Notes under the pieces: model-generated
Told to the model about the DNA's origin: nothing
The model's database searches: none
Seen by the model: the letters and a program-made list of their open reading frames with translations, nothing else
Made by a program: the position numbers and the translations under genes
Assembly (NCBI RefSeq): GCF_024753245.1
Contig: NZ_JANUGX010000030.1
Span: 22,035 to 86,034 of the forward strand
Direction of reading: 5' to 3'
DNA length: 64,000 nucleotides
From: Massilia norwichensis
GTDB lineage: Bacteria; Pseudomonadota; Gammaproteobacteria; Burkholderiales; Burkholderiaceae_D
Shown: positions 1 to 7,868 of the stretch, in pieces
Numbering within the stretch: the stretch's first letter is position 1
How the letters are laid out: every line of letters starts with the position of its first letter

Positions 1-760
1 CCATATCCTCGCCCTGCACCACCTCGATCGCGCCGCCGTGCGGCCAGCCGAGGTCGCGCAGGTAGCCGGCCAGGGCCGCGGTGCCGGCGCCGGTGGCCGG
101 GTCCTCGTACACGCCGCCGAAAGCGAAGGGATTACGGGTGTGGAACAGGCGCGCGCTCTCGGCCCACACCAGCACGATGGTGACCAGGCCATGCGCCTGC
201 ATCAGCGTGCGCCCCGCTTCGAGCTCGTAGCGCATGGCCGCCAGCAGGTCGCGGCTGGCCAGGGCCAGCACCAGGTGGTCGTTGCCGGCGTGCGCCAGGC
301 CGGGCGGAATGCGCGGGTCGAGGTCGGCCTCGCCGTAGCCGAACAGGTCCAGCGCGGCGGCCACCAGTTGCGGATCGGCGGGCTGGCTGCGGGTCGGCGG
401 CGACTGCAGGCTTGCCAGCGTCAGGCCGCCTTCGCGCCGGCCCTCGACGGTGATGTTGGCCTGGTTCAGCGCCAGCGGGTAGACGCCGTCACCGAATTGA
501 TGCGCCAGCGCGGCACCGAGCGCGATCGTGGCATGGCCGCAGAACGCGACCTCGGCTTCGGGCGAGAAGTAGCGGACACGGAAGGTATCGCCGCTGCGCG
601 CCGCGAAGGCGGTTTCCGAGAAGCCGACCGCATGCGCCATGCGCTGCATCTCGGCATCCGGCGGCAACGCGCTGCCGATCCAGACGCCGGCCGGGTTGCC
701 GCCCTCGTCGCCGTCGGAAAAGGCGGAAATGCGCAGTACATCGGTGGACGTCGGGTTCAT
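1..760 (-). CDS. PhzF family isomerase-like protein, 3' end cut by window
   Basis: About 253 residues are visible, starting at the ATG complementary to 758-760 with an AGGAG ribosome site just upstream; the last few dozen residues lie outside the window. The N-terminus has the family start (short beta strand, then FSDGDEGGNPAGVW), the middle has EVAFCGHATIALG, and the C-terminal part has the signature EDPATGAGTAALAGYL. The family (PhzF/YddE, diaminopimelate epimerase fold) includes the phenazine isomerase, but most members have unknown substrates and no phenazine genes are nearby. It is divergent from the SdpR-like gene. Confidence 0.88.
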   Translation of the reverse strand, partial: MNPTSTDVLRISAFSDGDEGGNPAGVWIGSALPPDAEMQRMAHAVGFSETAFAARSGDTFRVRYFSPEAEVAFCGHATIALGAALAHQFGDGVYPLALNQANITVEGRREGGLTLASLQSPPTRSQPADPQLVAAALDLFGYGEADLDPRIPPGLAHAGNDHLVLALASRDLLAAMRYELEAGRTLMQAHGLVTIVLVWAESARLFHTRNPFAFGGVYEDPATGAGTAALAGYLRDLGWPHGGAIEVVQGEDM

Positions 761-816
761 GGCGGCTCCTGATAAAAAGACCATGATAATGCCGGACAAC
801 GAAGCTTGCTGAGGGC

Positions 817-845
817 TTGACGATGGCCCCGGCCCGGCCTATAGT
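817..845 (+). promoter_or_regulatory. sigma-70 promoter of the sdpR-sdpI-like operon
   Basis: TTGACG at 817-822 and TATAGT at 840-845 are separated by exactly 17 bases, close to the sigma-70 consensus. The predicted start point is near 852, about 26 bases before the ATG at 878. The -10 box runs into the inverted repeat at 845-860. Confidence 0.7.
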
Positions 846-866
846 TAGATCATTGTCTAATTAGAT
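845..866. promoter_or_regulatory. putative operator for the ArsR/SdpR-type repressor
   Basis: TTAGA at 845-849 and TCTAA at 856-860 form an inverted repeat with a 6-base spacer, and TTAGAT is repeated at 861-866. The site covers the end of the -10 box and the predicted start point, where a repressor would block transcription. Autorepression is known for SdpR-type regulators; binding here is inferred. Confidence 0.5.
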
Positions 867-877
867 AAGATTCGAAC

Positions 878-1192
878 ATGACCGGCAAGCTGACCGCCGC
901 CTTCAAGGCCATCGCCGATCCGACGCGCCGCGAGATCCTGCACCTGCTGCGCAAGGAAGAGATGACGGCCGGCGACGTGGCCGCCCGCTTCGACATGACC
1001 AAGCCGACCATGTCGCACCACTTCTCGGTGCTCAAGGACGCGGGCCTGATCAGCAGCCGGCGCGAGGGCCAGACCATCTGGTACGCGCTGAACACGACGG
1101 TGCTGCAGGACGTCCTGGCCTGGACCCTGGACATGGCCGGCGGCGCCGCGGCGGACAAGACAAACAAGGCAGACAAGGGAGACCGGCAATGA
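878..1192 (+). CDS. ArsR-family transcriptional repressor, SdpR-like
   Basis: A 104-residue winged-helix protein. The N-terminal LTAAFKAIADPTRREILHLL is the classic ArsR start, and the recognition region KPTMSHHFSVLKDAGLI is followed by a wing (SRREGQTIWYALN). No metal-binding cysteine motif is present, as expected for the SdpR branch. The stop codon overlaps the start of the SdpI-like gene (ATGA at 1189-1192), so the two are translationally coupled. A promoter and overlapping inverted repeat lie directly upstream, which fits autorepression. Confidence 0.9.
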   Translation: MTGKLTAAFKAIADPTRREILHLLRKEEMTAGDVAARFDMTKPTMSHHFSVLKDAGLISSRREGQTIWYALNTTVLQDVLAWTLDMAGGAAADKTNKADKGDRQ

Positions 1193-1830
1193 CGAAGCAG
1201 CGCTTTCTGTGGTGGTCGGTTCCGGTGTTCGTGCTCGTGCTGGCGGCCACCCTCTTCGTGTACCGGGACCTGCCGGCGACCATTCCCACGCACTGGGACG
1301 CGGCCGGCCAGGCCGACGGCCATGGACCGCGCGCCATGATCTTCCTGGAGCCGCTGCTGATGGGGCTGACGATTTTGCTGTGGCCCGCCTTGCCGCGCGT
1401 CTCGCCGGACAAGTTCAGGGTCGAGGGTTTCAGCGATACCTGGTGGTTCAGCGGGCTGGTCGTGGTCGGCCTGTTCGCCTATATCCAGTGCGTGCAGCTG
1501 GCGGTGCTGACGCAGGGCGCGCTGGACATCGGCCGCGCGCTGCTGGGCGGCATCGGCATCGCCATCGTCCTGCTGGGGAATGTGCTGGGCAAGGTGAAGC
1601 GCAACTTCTGGCTGGGCGTGCGCACGCCGTGGACGCTGGCCAGCGAACGCGTCTGGTACGCGACGCACCGCCTGGCCGGCAAGAGCATGGTGGTGGGCGG
1701 CCTGGTGGTGCTGGCCGCCGCGCTGGCCGGCCTGCCGGGGTATGTGGCGACCGCCGCGCTGCTGGCGGCGGCGCTGGTGCCGGTGGTGTTTTCGCTGGTG
1801 TACTACAAGCGGCTGGAACGCGCCCAATAA
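1189..1830 (+). CDS. SdpI-family membrane protein (DUF1648)
   Basis: 213 residues with about six hydrophobic segments. The first helix is followed by the DUF1648 motif with TIPTHWDAAGQADGHGPR, and the C-terminal half has the SdpI-type segment NFWLGVRTPWTLASERVW. In Bacillus, SdpI is the immunity protein against the SdpC toxin and SdpR represses the pair; in Proteobacteria the same pair is common without a toxin, so its role here is unknown. It is coupled to the upstream repressor gene by a 4-base overlap. Confidence 0.88.
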   Translation: MTKQRFLWWSVPVFVLVLAATLFVYRDLPATIPTHWDAAGQADGHGPRAMIFLEPLLMGLTILLWPALPRVSPDKFRVEGFSDTWWFSGLVVVGLFAYIQCVQLAVLTQGALDIGRALLGGIGIAIVLLGNVLGKVKRNFWLGVRTPWTLASERVWYATHRLAGKSMVVGGLVVLAAALAGLPGYVATAALLAAALVPVVFSLVYYKRLERAQ

Positions 1831-1942
1831 CGTCATCCCCGCGCAGGCGGGGATCCAGGTTCCGTATGCGTTACGGCGACGCGTGCACACTTGGATTCCC
1901 GCCTACGCGGGAAGTCATTTCCGGCAATGCCGGGAATGACGT
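1831..1942. repeat. REPIN-like palindromic repeat pair between convergent genes
   Basis: A left palindrome (CATCCCCGC, GCAG loop, GCGGGGAT, from 1834) and a right palindrome (GGATTCCCGCCTACGCGGGAA, from 1893) face each other across about 30 unrelated bases, with cgtc/gacg at the outer ends. The right unit carries an extra nested CCGGCAATGCCGG hairpin. It fills the gap between the convergent SdpI-like and amidase genes. Related copies lie at 38218-38298 and 59557-59647, and a single hairpin at 6849-6870. Confidence 0.75.
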
Positions 1943-1943
1943 A

Positions 1944-3761
1944 TCAGAAACCCGGCGGGCGCTCGCCGGCAACGCCAGCCGCTTTCTCCAGCGCCAGCCC
2001 CACGCGCCCTATCGTCCCCTCGTCGAACAGGCGCCCGATCAAGGTCACCCCATGCGGCACGCGGCGCGCCGGCGAAAAGGTCGGCAGCGGCTGCACCGGA
2101 TTCGGCGCCCAGTCCGACCTCGCCTGCTCCACCATCACGGCACCGGTGCGCAGGGTCAGCGAGGGGTGGCCGGTGAAGTTCGAGATCGTCAGCATCTCGT
2201 CGCGCAGCGAAGGCACCAGCAGCAGGTCGACTTCGCGGAAGATGCGCGCCATCTCCAGCGCCACTTTGCGGCGCATGCGGTCGGCCTGCACGAAGTCCAC
2301 CGCCGACAGGAAGCGCGCCTCGCGGAACAGGTTCGGCCAGGCGTCCGGCACCTGGGCCTTGAGCTGGTCGACGCGGTGGTCCAGCGTGATCTCTTCGAAC
2401 GCCGCCGCCGCTTCGGCGAACAGCACCGCGTTCAGCGATTGGTAGGGCCAGTCGGGCAGCGTCACCGGCACCGGCGTCAGGCCCAGCTTCTTCAGGTTCT
2501 CCAGCGCGGCGCGGTCGACATCGGTGGCCGGCGCTTCCTTCATCCAGCCGGCAAAATAGCCGACCTTCAGGCCTGCCACCTTCGCGTTCGCATCGTAGTC
2601 GAGCTTTGCCGGCACGCTGGCGACGTCGCCGGCGTCGACACCGGAAATCGCCTTCAGCACCAGCATCGCATCCTCGACGCTGCGCGTCATCGGACCGAGT
2701 TTGTCGAGCGACCAGCACAGGGTCATGGCGCCGGTGCGCGGCACCCGGCCATAGGTCGGGCGCAGGCCGGTCACGCCGCAGCGCATCGACGGGCTGACGA
2801 TACTGCCGCCGGTTTCGCTGCCGATCGAGAAGCCGACCAGGCCGGCAGCGGTGGCCGCGCCCGGACCCGCGCTCGAGCCCGAAGCGCCCTCCTCCAGCAG
2901 CCAGGGATTCATTGTCTGGCCGCCGAACCAGACGTCGTTCAGCGCCAGCGCGCCCAGGCTCAGCTTCGCGATCAGCACCGCGCCGGCGGCGTCCAGTTTG
3001 GCCACCACCGCCGCGTCCTGGGCCGGCACGCGGTTCTGATAAAACTCCGCGCCCCAGGTGGTGCGGATGCCCTTGGTGTCCAGCAGATCCTTCACGCCGT
3101 AGGGGATGCCATGCAGCGGGCCGCGGTATTTGCCGGCAGCGATCTCCCTGTCCGCCTGGCGGGCGCGGGCCAGCGCATGTTCTTCGGTCAGCGTGATCAC
3201 GCTGCGCAGTTTGCCGTCATGGCGCTTGATGCGCTCGAGGTAGATGCGGGTCAGGCGCTCGGACGTGAGCGCGCGCGCTTCGATCCAGCGCGAGAGTTTC
3301 GTGACCGGAGCAAAAGCGATGTCCTCGTCTTTCTGCGGCAGCGGGCCGGCATCGTTGCGGCTGCGCACGAAGCGCTCGCGTGCCGGGCCAGCGGGCGCGC
3401 CGACGGCTGCCGCCGCGTGCCAGACCGTGGCCGGCGCGACGCTGTCCCCGATCGCCAGCTTGCGCGGGCCGGTGCGCCGCTCCATGGTCGAGGCCAGCGA
3501 GACCTTCCAGCTGCCGGCCATCATCGCGCGCTGGGCAGGCTTGTAGCTCACCTGCATCAGCTTCTCGGCTTCGGCGAAGGTCGTGGGCGTGACGTCCGGG
3601 CCGACCGCCGCGGTGGCGCCGAAGGTCGGCGGCGCACCCGGCGTGGACAGGCTGGGCGGATTGGTCGGGGTGGTGGAATCCTGCGGCTCGGCTTTCGCGA
3701 CGCCGGCGACGGCGAGCAGGCCCAGAGGCGCGTTGATCAGGAACTGGCGGCGTTGTGTCAT
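1944..3761 (-). CDS. exported amidase (amidase signature family)
   Basis: 605 residues. The start MTQRRQFLINAPLGLLAVAG has an RRQFL Tat-type motif and hydrophobic core, then about 110 poorly conserved residues, then the amidase signature domain from around residue 140. The Ser-cisSer-Lys triad can be placed: Lys in GVKDLLDT, cis-Ser in GASGSSAGPG and nucleophile in GSETGGSIVSPS. The residue after GGSI is V rather than the usual R. Such proteins hydrolyse amides (family examples: GatA, acetamidase, peptide amidase); the substrate cannot be told. It is convergent with the SdpI-like gene. Confidence 0.88.
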   Translation of the reverse strand: MTQRRQFLINAPLGLLAVAGVAKAEPQDSTTPTNPPSLSTPGAPPTFGATAAVGPDVTPTTFAEAEKLMQVSYKPAQRAMMAGSWKVSLASTMERRTGPRKLAIGDSVAPATVWHAAAAVGAPAGPARERFVRSRNDAGPLPQKDEDIAFAPVTKLSRWIEARALTSERLTRIYLERIKRHDGKLRSVITLTEEHALARARQADREIAAGKYRGPLHGIPYGVKDLLDTKGIRTTWGAEFYQNRVPAQDAAVVAKLDAAGAVLIAKLSLGALALNDVWFGGQTMNPWLLEEGASGSSAGPGAATAAGLVGFSIGSETGGSIVSPSMRCGVTGLRPTYGRVPRTGAMTLCWSLDKLGPMTRSVEDAMLVLKAISGVDAGDVASVPAKLDYDANAKVAGLKVGYFAGWMKEAPATDVDRAALENLKKLGLTPVPVTLPDWPYQSLNAVLFAEAAAAFEEITLDHRVDQLKAQVPDAWPNLFREARFLSAVDFVQADRMRRKVALEMARIFREVDLLLVPSLRDEMLTISNFTGHPSLTLRTGAVMVEQARSDWAPNPVQPLPTFSPARRVPHGVTLIGRLFDEGTIGRVGLALEKAAGVAGERPPGF

Positions 3762-3804
3762 GCATCTTATGCTACCCGATGCTCATGAGCAAAACAACAA
3801 GCTT

Positions 3805-4701
3805 TTATTTGTGCAGCAAGGGTCCGAGCCGCTGGGCCAGGAAGTCGACCAGCGCGGCCACGCGCGGCGCCAGCGCCTCCTGTTTATAGAACACCGCCCA
3901 GACCGGCTGGGTCCAGGGCAGCGCGCTGTGCTCCAGCACCGGCACCAGGCGGCCGGCAGCGACATCGCCGCTGGTCAGGAAGTCGGACAGGCTGGCCAGG
4001 CCCGCCCCTTCGACCGCCAGGTGGCGCAGGGTCTCCCCGCCGGACGCCGTCACCTGCGGCCTGGCGAGCCAGCCCTCCTGCCCGCCGTCGCTCAGCGGCC
4101 AGGTGTTCAGCGAAGCCGGCGCCGTGAAGCCGAGCAGCCGGTGCTGCGCCAGGTCGGCCACCTTTTCCGGGCGGCCGTGGCGCTCCAGGTAGGCGGGCGA
4201 AGCCAGCACGCGGATGCGGCTGTGTCCCAGCAGACGGGCGTTGAGGCTGGAGTCGGGCAGGATGCCGATGCGGATCGCGACGTCGACCTTTTCCTCGATC
4301 AGGTCGACGAAGGTCTCGCCGCTGGTCAGTTCGAGCGTCACCTGCGGATACTGGTCGAGAAAGTCGGCCACCAGCGGCGCCACCAGGTGGTCGAGCGTGG
4401 GCGTGGCGGCGTTGACGCGTACCAACCCCGCCGGATGGCCGCGCCGCGACGCCGCCTGGGCATCCAGGTCCGCCAGCTCGGCCAGCACCCGGCGCGCACG
4501 CTCCAGCAGCCAGGCGCCTTCCGCAGTGAGGTCGAGGCGGCGCGTGGTCCGGTGCATCAAGGTCATCCCCAGCTCTTTCTCGACCCGCGAGACGGTGCGC
4601 GACACGCCCGAGGGCGTCTGCCCCAGTTGCTGGGCAGCGGTCGAAAACGAGCCGGTTTCCGTGACGGTGACAAAGGTAATCAGGGCGCCGATGTCCAGCA
4701 T
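3805..4701 (-). CDS. LysR-family transcriptional regulator
   Basis: 298 residues. The N-terminal helix-turn-helix (TVTETGSFSTAAQQLGQTPS, then VSRTVSRVEKELG) is followed by the linker helix and a periplasmic-binding-protein-like effector domain. It is divergent from the MFS/aldo-keto reductase pair with about 100 bases between starts, the usual arrangement for a LysR regulator and its target. A 13-bp palindrome sits just before its start codon. The inducer is unknown. Confidence 0.92.
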   Translation of the reverse strand: MLDIGALITFVTVTETGSFSTAAQQLGQTPSGVSRTVSRVEKELGMTLMHRTTRRLDLTAEGAWLLERARRVLAELADLDAQAASRRGHPAGLVRVNAATPTLDHLVAPLVADFLDQYPQVTLELTSGETFVDLIEEKVDVAIRIGILPDSSLNARLLGHSRIRVLASPAYLERHGRPEKVADLAQHRLLGFTAPASLNTWPLSDGGQEGWLARPQVTASGGETLRHLAVEGAGLASLSDFLTSGDVAAGRLVPVLEHSALPWTQPVWAVFYKQEALAPRVAALVDFLAQRLGPLLHK

Positions 4702-4704
4702 TTG

Positions 4705-4717
4705 TGACTCCGAGTCA
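4705..4717. promoter_or_regulatory. palindrome in the lysR/MFS divergent region
   Basis: TGACTC-C-GAGTCA is a perfect 6+6 palindrome lying 4 bases before the lysR ATG, within the gap shared with the MFS gene. Its place fits a regulator-binding site, but no classic T-N11-A LysR box was clearer than this one. Confidence 0.35.
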
Positions 4718-4804
4718 AAAGTCTATTGTACGGCAGCCTATTTTTCCTACACGGCTACGTCATCAGAATGCTGGCTTCGATCAAGGCAACAAGGAGAACC
4801 TGCC

Positions 4805-6019
4805 ATGCCACTCGCTTTATGGGCGCTCACGCTGAGCGCCTTCGCCATCGGGACGACGGAATTCGTGATCGTCGGCCTGATCCCCACCATCGCCGCCAGC
4901 CTGCAGGTGTCGGTGCCATCAAGCGGCCTGCTGGTCAGCCTGTACGCGCTGGGCGTCGCCATCGGCGCGCCGGTGCTGACGGCGCTGACCGGGCGCGTGC
5001 CGCGCAAGCTGCTGCTGCTCGGCCTGATGCTGCTGTTCACCGCCGGGAACCTGGTCGCCTGGATGGCGCCCGGCTACGAAGCGCTGATGGCCGCGCGGGT
5101 GCTGACCGGCCTCGCGCACGGCGTGTTTTTCTCGATCGGCTCGACCATCGCCACCAGCCTGGTGCCGAAGGAGAAAGCGGCCAGCGCGATCGCCCTGATG
5201 TTCAGCGGCCTGACCGTCGCCCTGGTGACCGGCGTGCCGCTCGGGACCTTCATCGGCCAGCGCTTCGGCTGGCAGACGACCTTCCTGGCCGTCGCCATGC
5301 TGGGCGTGATCGCCTTCATCGGCATCGCCCTGCTGGTACCGAAGGCCATTGCCGGCAGCCCGCCTTCCAGCCTGCCGACGCAGATGGCGGTGCTGAAGAA
5401 GCCGCGCCTGCTGCTGGTGTATGCGATGACGACCCTCGGCTACGGCGGCACCTTCGTCGCTTTCACTTACCTGGCGCCGATCCTGCAGCAGGTGGCCGGT
5501 TTCTCGGCCGGCGCGGTCGGGCTGGTGATGCTGGTGTACGGCGTCTCGGTCGCCTTCGGGAATATCTGGGGCGGCAAACTGGCGGACCGCAAGGGCCCGG
5601 TGCGCGCGCTGCAGATCGTGTTCGCGCTGCTGGCCGCCGTGCTGCTGGTGCTGCAGTTCACCGCCGCGAACAAGATCGCCGTGTTGATCACGGTGCTGGC
5701 CTGGGGCGCGGTCGCCTTCGGCAACGTGCCCGGTCTGCAGGTCTATGTGGTACAGCGCGCCGGCCGCGATGCGCCGCAGGCGGTGGACGTGGCGTCGGGT
5801 CTGAACATCGCCGCCTTCAACGTCGGCATCGCGCTCGGCGCCTGGGGCGGCGGCATCATCGTCGACCGCATCGGCCTGATGGCCACGCCCTGGATCGGCG
5901 CGCTGGTGGTGCTGGGCGCGCTGGGCTTGACGACGCTGGCCGGACGCCTGGACCGGCTCGATGCGGCGCGCGGTATCGCGGCGCCCTCTTCAAGCGAACC
6001 GGCGGTCCTCACCCATTAA
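4805..6019 (+). CDS. MFS efflux transporter, DHA1 type (YdhP/AraJ-like)
   Basis: 404 residues with 12 predicted membrane helices. The ATG at 4805 is preceded by AAGGAG and opens with MPLALWALTLSAFAIGTTEF, the typical first helix of YdhP/AraJ-like proteins (FAIGTTEFVIVGLIP). Loop motif A-like GRVPRKLLLLG lies between helices 2 and 3, and a second GGKLADRKGP between helices 8 and 9. Proteins of this group export sugars, nucleosides or drugs; the substrate is unknown. The aldo/keto reductase follows 20 bases downstream in the same operon. Confidence 0.9.
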   Translation: MPLALWALTLSAFAIGTTEFVIVGLIPTIAASLQVSVPSSGLLVSLYALGVAIGAPVLTALTGRVPRKLLLLGLMLLFTAGNLVAWMAPGYEALMAARVLTGLAHGVFFSIGSTIATSLVPKEKAASAIALMFSGLTVALVTGVPLGTFIGQRFGWQTTFLAVAMLGVIAFIGIALLVPKAIAGSPPSSLPTQMAVLKKPRLLLVYAMTTLGYGGTFVAFTYLAPILQQVAGFSAGAVGLVMLVYGVSVAFGNIWGGKLADRKGPVRALQIVFALLAAVLLVLQFTAANKIAVLITVLAWGAVAFGNVPGLQVYVVQRAGRDAPQAVDVASGLNIAAFNVGIALGAWGGGIIVDRIGLMATPWIGALVVLGALGLTTLAGRLDRLDAARGIAAPSSSEPAVLTH

Positions 6020-6039
6020 CGCATCCAAGGAGAACACAG

Positions 6040-6843
6040 ATGAACAACATGCCCCAACTCGGCCTCGGCACCTTCCGCCTGCAGGGCCAGCAAGCGGTCG
6101 ACTCGGTGCGTAACGGCCTCGAGCTCGGCTACCGCCACATCGACACCGCCCAGATCTACGGCAACGAGGCCGAGGTCGGCCAGGCGCTCGAAGCTTCCGG
6201 GGTCCCGCGCCGCGAAGTCTTCGTCACCACCAAGATCTGGACCGAGCACCTCGCCGGCGACAAGTTGATCGCCAGTCTGAAGGACAGTCTGCACAAACTG
6301 CGCCTGGAGCAAGTCGACCTGACCCTGATCCACTGGCCTTCGCCGCAGAACGCGGTGCCGGTGGCCGAATCGATGCAGGCTTTGCGCGAAGCGCGCGACC
6401 AGGGGCTGAGCGCCGCGATTGGCGTGTCGAATTTCACCAACGCCCTGCTGGCACAGGCGATTGCCGCGGTCGGCGCGGCCAGCCTCGCCACCAACCAGGT
6501 CGAGCTCCATCCTTACCTGCAGAACCGCAGCGTGGCCGCTTTCGCGCGCGAACACGGCATCCATGTGACCGCCTACATGCCGCTCGCCTACGGCAAGGTA
6601 CTGGCCGATCCGGTCATCGCGGCGATTGCGCAGCGTTTGCATGCGACGCCGGCACAGGTGGCGTTGGCATGGTCGCTGGCCAAGGGTTACGCGGTGATTC
6701 CATCCTCGACGCGGCGCGAGAACCTGGCTGCGAACCTGAAGGCGCCGGCGCTCGTGCTGGCCGCGGAGGACATCGCCGCGATCGATGGGCTGGAACGCGG
6801 CGAGCGCCTGGTGAGCCCGGACTTTGCGCCGGTCTGGGACTGA
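6040..6843 (+). CDS. dkgB: aldo/keto reductase, 2,5-diketo-D-gluconate reductase B-like
   Basis: 267 residues, the normal length for DkgB. The ATG at 6040 has AAGGAG upstream. The NADPH-dependent reductase tetrad is visible: Asp and Tyr in HIDTAQIYGNE, Lys in VTTKIW, His in LIHWPS. The cofactor region IPSSTRRENLAANL is typical. Family members reduce 2,5-diketogluconate, methylglyoxal and other aldehydes. With the MFS pump and divergent LysR it suggests a detoxification or sugar-acid operon. Confidence 0.87.
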   Translation: MNNMPQLGLGTFRLQGQQAVDSVRNGLELGYRHIDTAQIYGNEAEVGQALEASGVPRREVFVTTKIWTEHLAGDKLIASLKDSLHKLRLEQVDLTLIHWPSPQNAVPVAESMQALREARDQGLSAAIGVSNFTNALLAQAIAAVGAASLATNQVELHPYLQNRSVAAFAREHGIHVTAYMPLAYGKVLADPVIAAIAQRLHATPAQVALAWSLAKGYAVIPSSTRRENLAANLKAPALVLAAEDIAAIDGLERGERLVSPDFAPVWD

Positions 6844-6848
6844 ACCGC

Positions 6849-6870
6849 CATCCCCGCGCTGGCGGGGATG
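6849..6870. repeat. single REP-like hairpin between convergent genes
   Basis: CATCCCCGC and GCGGGGATG form a perfect 9-bp stem with a GCTG loop, directly after the dkgB-like stop and before the GST stop. It is the same palindrome as the left arm of the element at 1831. It has no T-run, so it may act as a weak bidirectional terminator or be only a repeat. Confidence 0.6.
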
Positions 6871-6873
6871 AGC

Positions 6874-7590
6874 TCAGCTTTTCTCGTCGTTCTCCAGCTC
6901 CGGATAGTGCCGGAAAATCCCTTCCTCGTTGAAGGGCAGCCGCCGCTCCGACTTCAGGTAGGCGGCAATGTTGGGACGCGCCGCCACCCGGTCGCGCAGG
7001 GCGCCCAGCAGCGGATAGCCGGCGTCGATCCGCGCCATCGTCGCCGGGAAGGCGTAGCGCAGTCCCTCGATCAGCTGGAACAGCGACAGGTCGGCATAGG
7101 TGAGCGTGGCCCCTAGCAGGTAATCCTTGGGCTCGGGCCGCGCCAGGATGCCCTCGAAGTAATCGAGGAACTTCGGGATGCGCGTTTCGATAAAGTCGGC
7201 GGTGCGGCGCTTGGCCTCGGGGCGCTGGTCCTCGTAGTACAGCGAGGTCGCGATCGGATGGTGCGTATCGTGGGTTTCGGCGACCAGGTCGGCGATCGTC
7301 AGCTGCAGCTGGTGCACCCACAGGCCGCCGGCTTCGTCGCTGGGCGCGAGACCGTGGTGCTGGCCGAGGTAAAGCAGGATATTCGCGGTCTGGCCGATGG
7401 TCAGGCCATCGACCTTCAGGAAGGGCGGCGCGAAGGGCGGATGGTCGGGACCATCCATCGCGGCCAGCATGCGCGCCATGCCGCCAGCCTCGCGCGCGAC
7501 GTCGACGTAGGCGACGCCGGCTTCCTCCAGCGCCAGTCGGACGAATTCGCCGCGCCCCTGGATCGTCGGCCAGTAAAAAAGTTCAACCAT
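6874..7590 (-). CDS. glutathione S-transferase
   Basis: 238 residues. An N-terminal thioredoxin-like domain begins VELFYWPTIQGRGEFVRLAL, with the conserved Tyr of sigma/alpha-like GSTs, and includes PPFLKVDGLTIGQTANILLYLG for glutathione binding. The C-terminal helical domain contains LTYADLSLFQLIEGL, the usual N-capping/Asp motif. It would conjugate glutathione to electrophiles in the cytoplasm. It is convergent with the dkgB-like gene. Confidence 0.88.
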   Translation of the reverse strand: MVELFYWPTIQGRGEFVRLALEEAGVAYVDVAREAGGMARMLAAMDGPDHPPFAPPFLKVDGLTIGQTANILLYLGQHHGLAPSDEAGGLWVHQLQLTIADLVAETHDTHHPIATSLYYEDQRPEAKRRTADFIETRIPKFLDYFEGILARPEPKDYLLGATLTYADLSLFQLIEGLRYAFPATMARIDAGYPLLGALRDRVAARPNIAAYLKSERRLPFNEEGIFRHYPELENDEKS

Positions 7591-7868
7591 GATTCGACGC
7601 TCCTCGTCTTATTCGGGATGACTCAATTATTCATGATGATTTCGATGTTCGGCGCGGCAATCGTGCTAGTCTTGCAAATGGCAACTCAGCCTGACAAAAA
7701 ATCAACAAGAGACATCGTGATCACGACGAAAAATACAAAAGGGATGCGTTATCGAGCGTGGCGATCTTGACCTGCCCAGCATTTTATTTCCGTTGAGCAA
7801 TATCACCGTCCCGTCCAAGGCGGTGAGTCAAGATAGAACCACCCGATAATGAATGTCCGGAGCGCACC

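Noticed and set aside
7591..7868. Search for a small gene in the 278-base gap between the GST and DUF535 genes
   Set aside because: Only a short hydrophobic frame (from 7620) without ribosome site or stable continuation was found; the gap looks like an A+T-richer promoter region.
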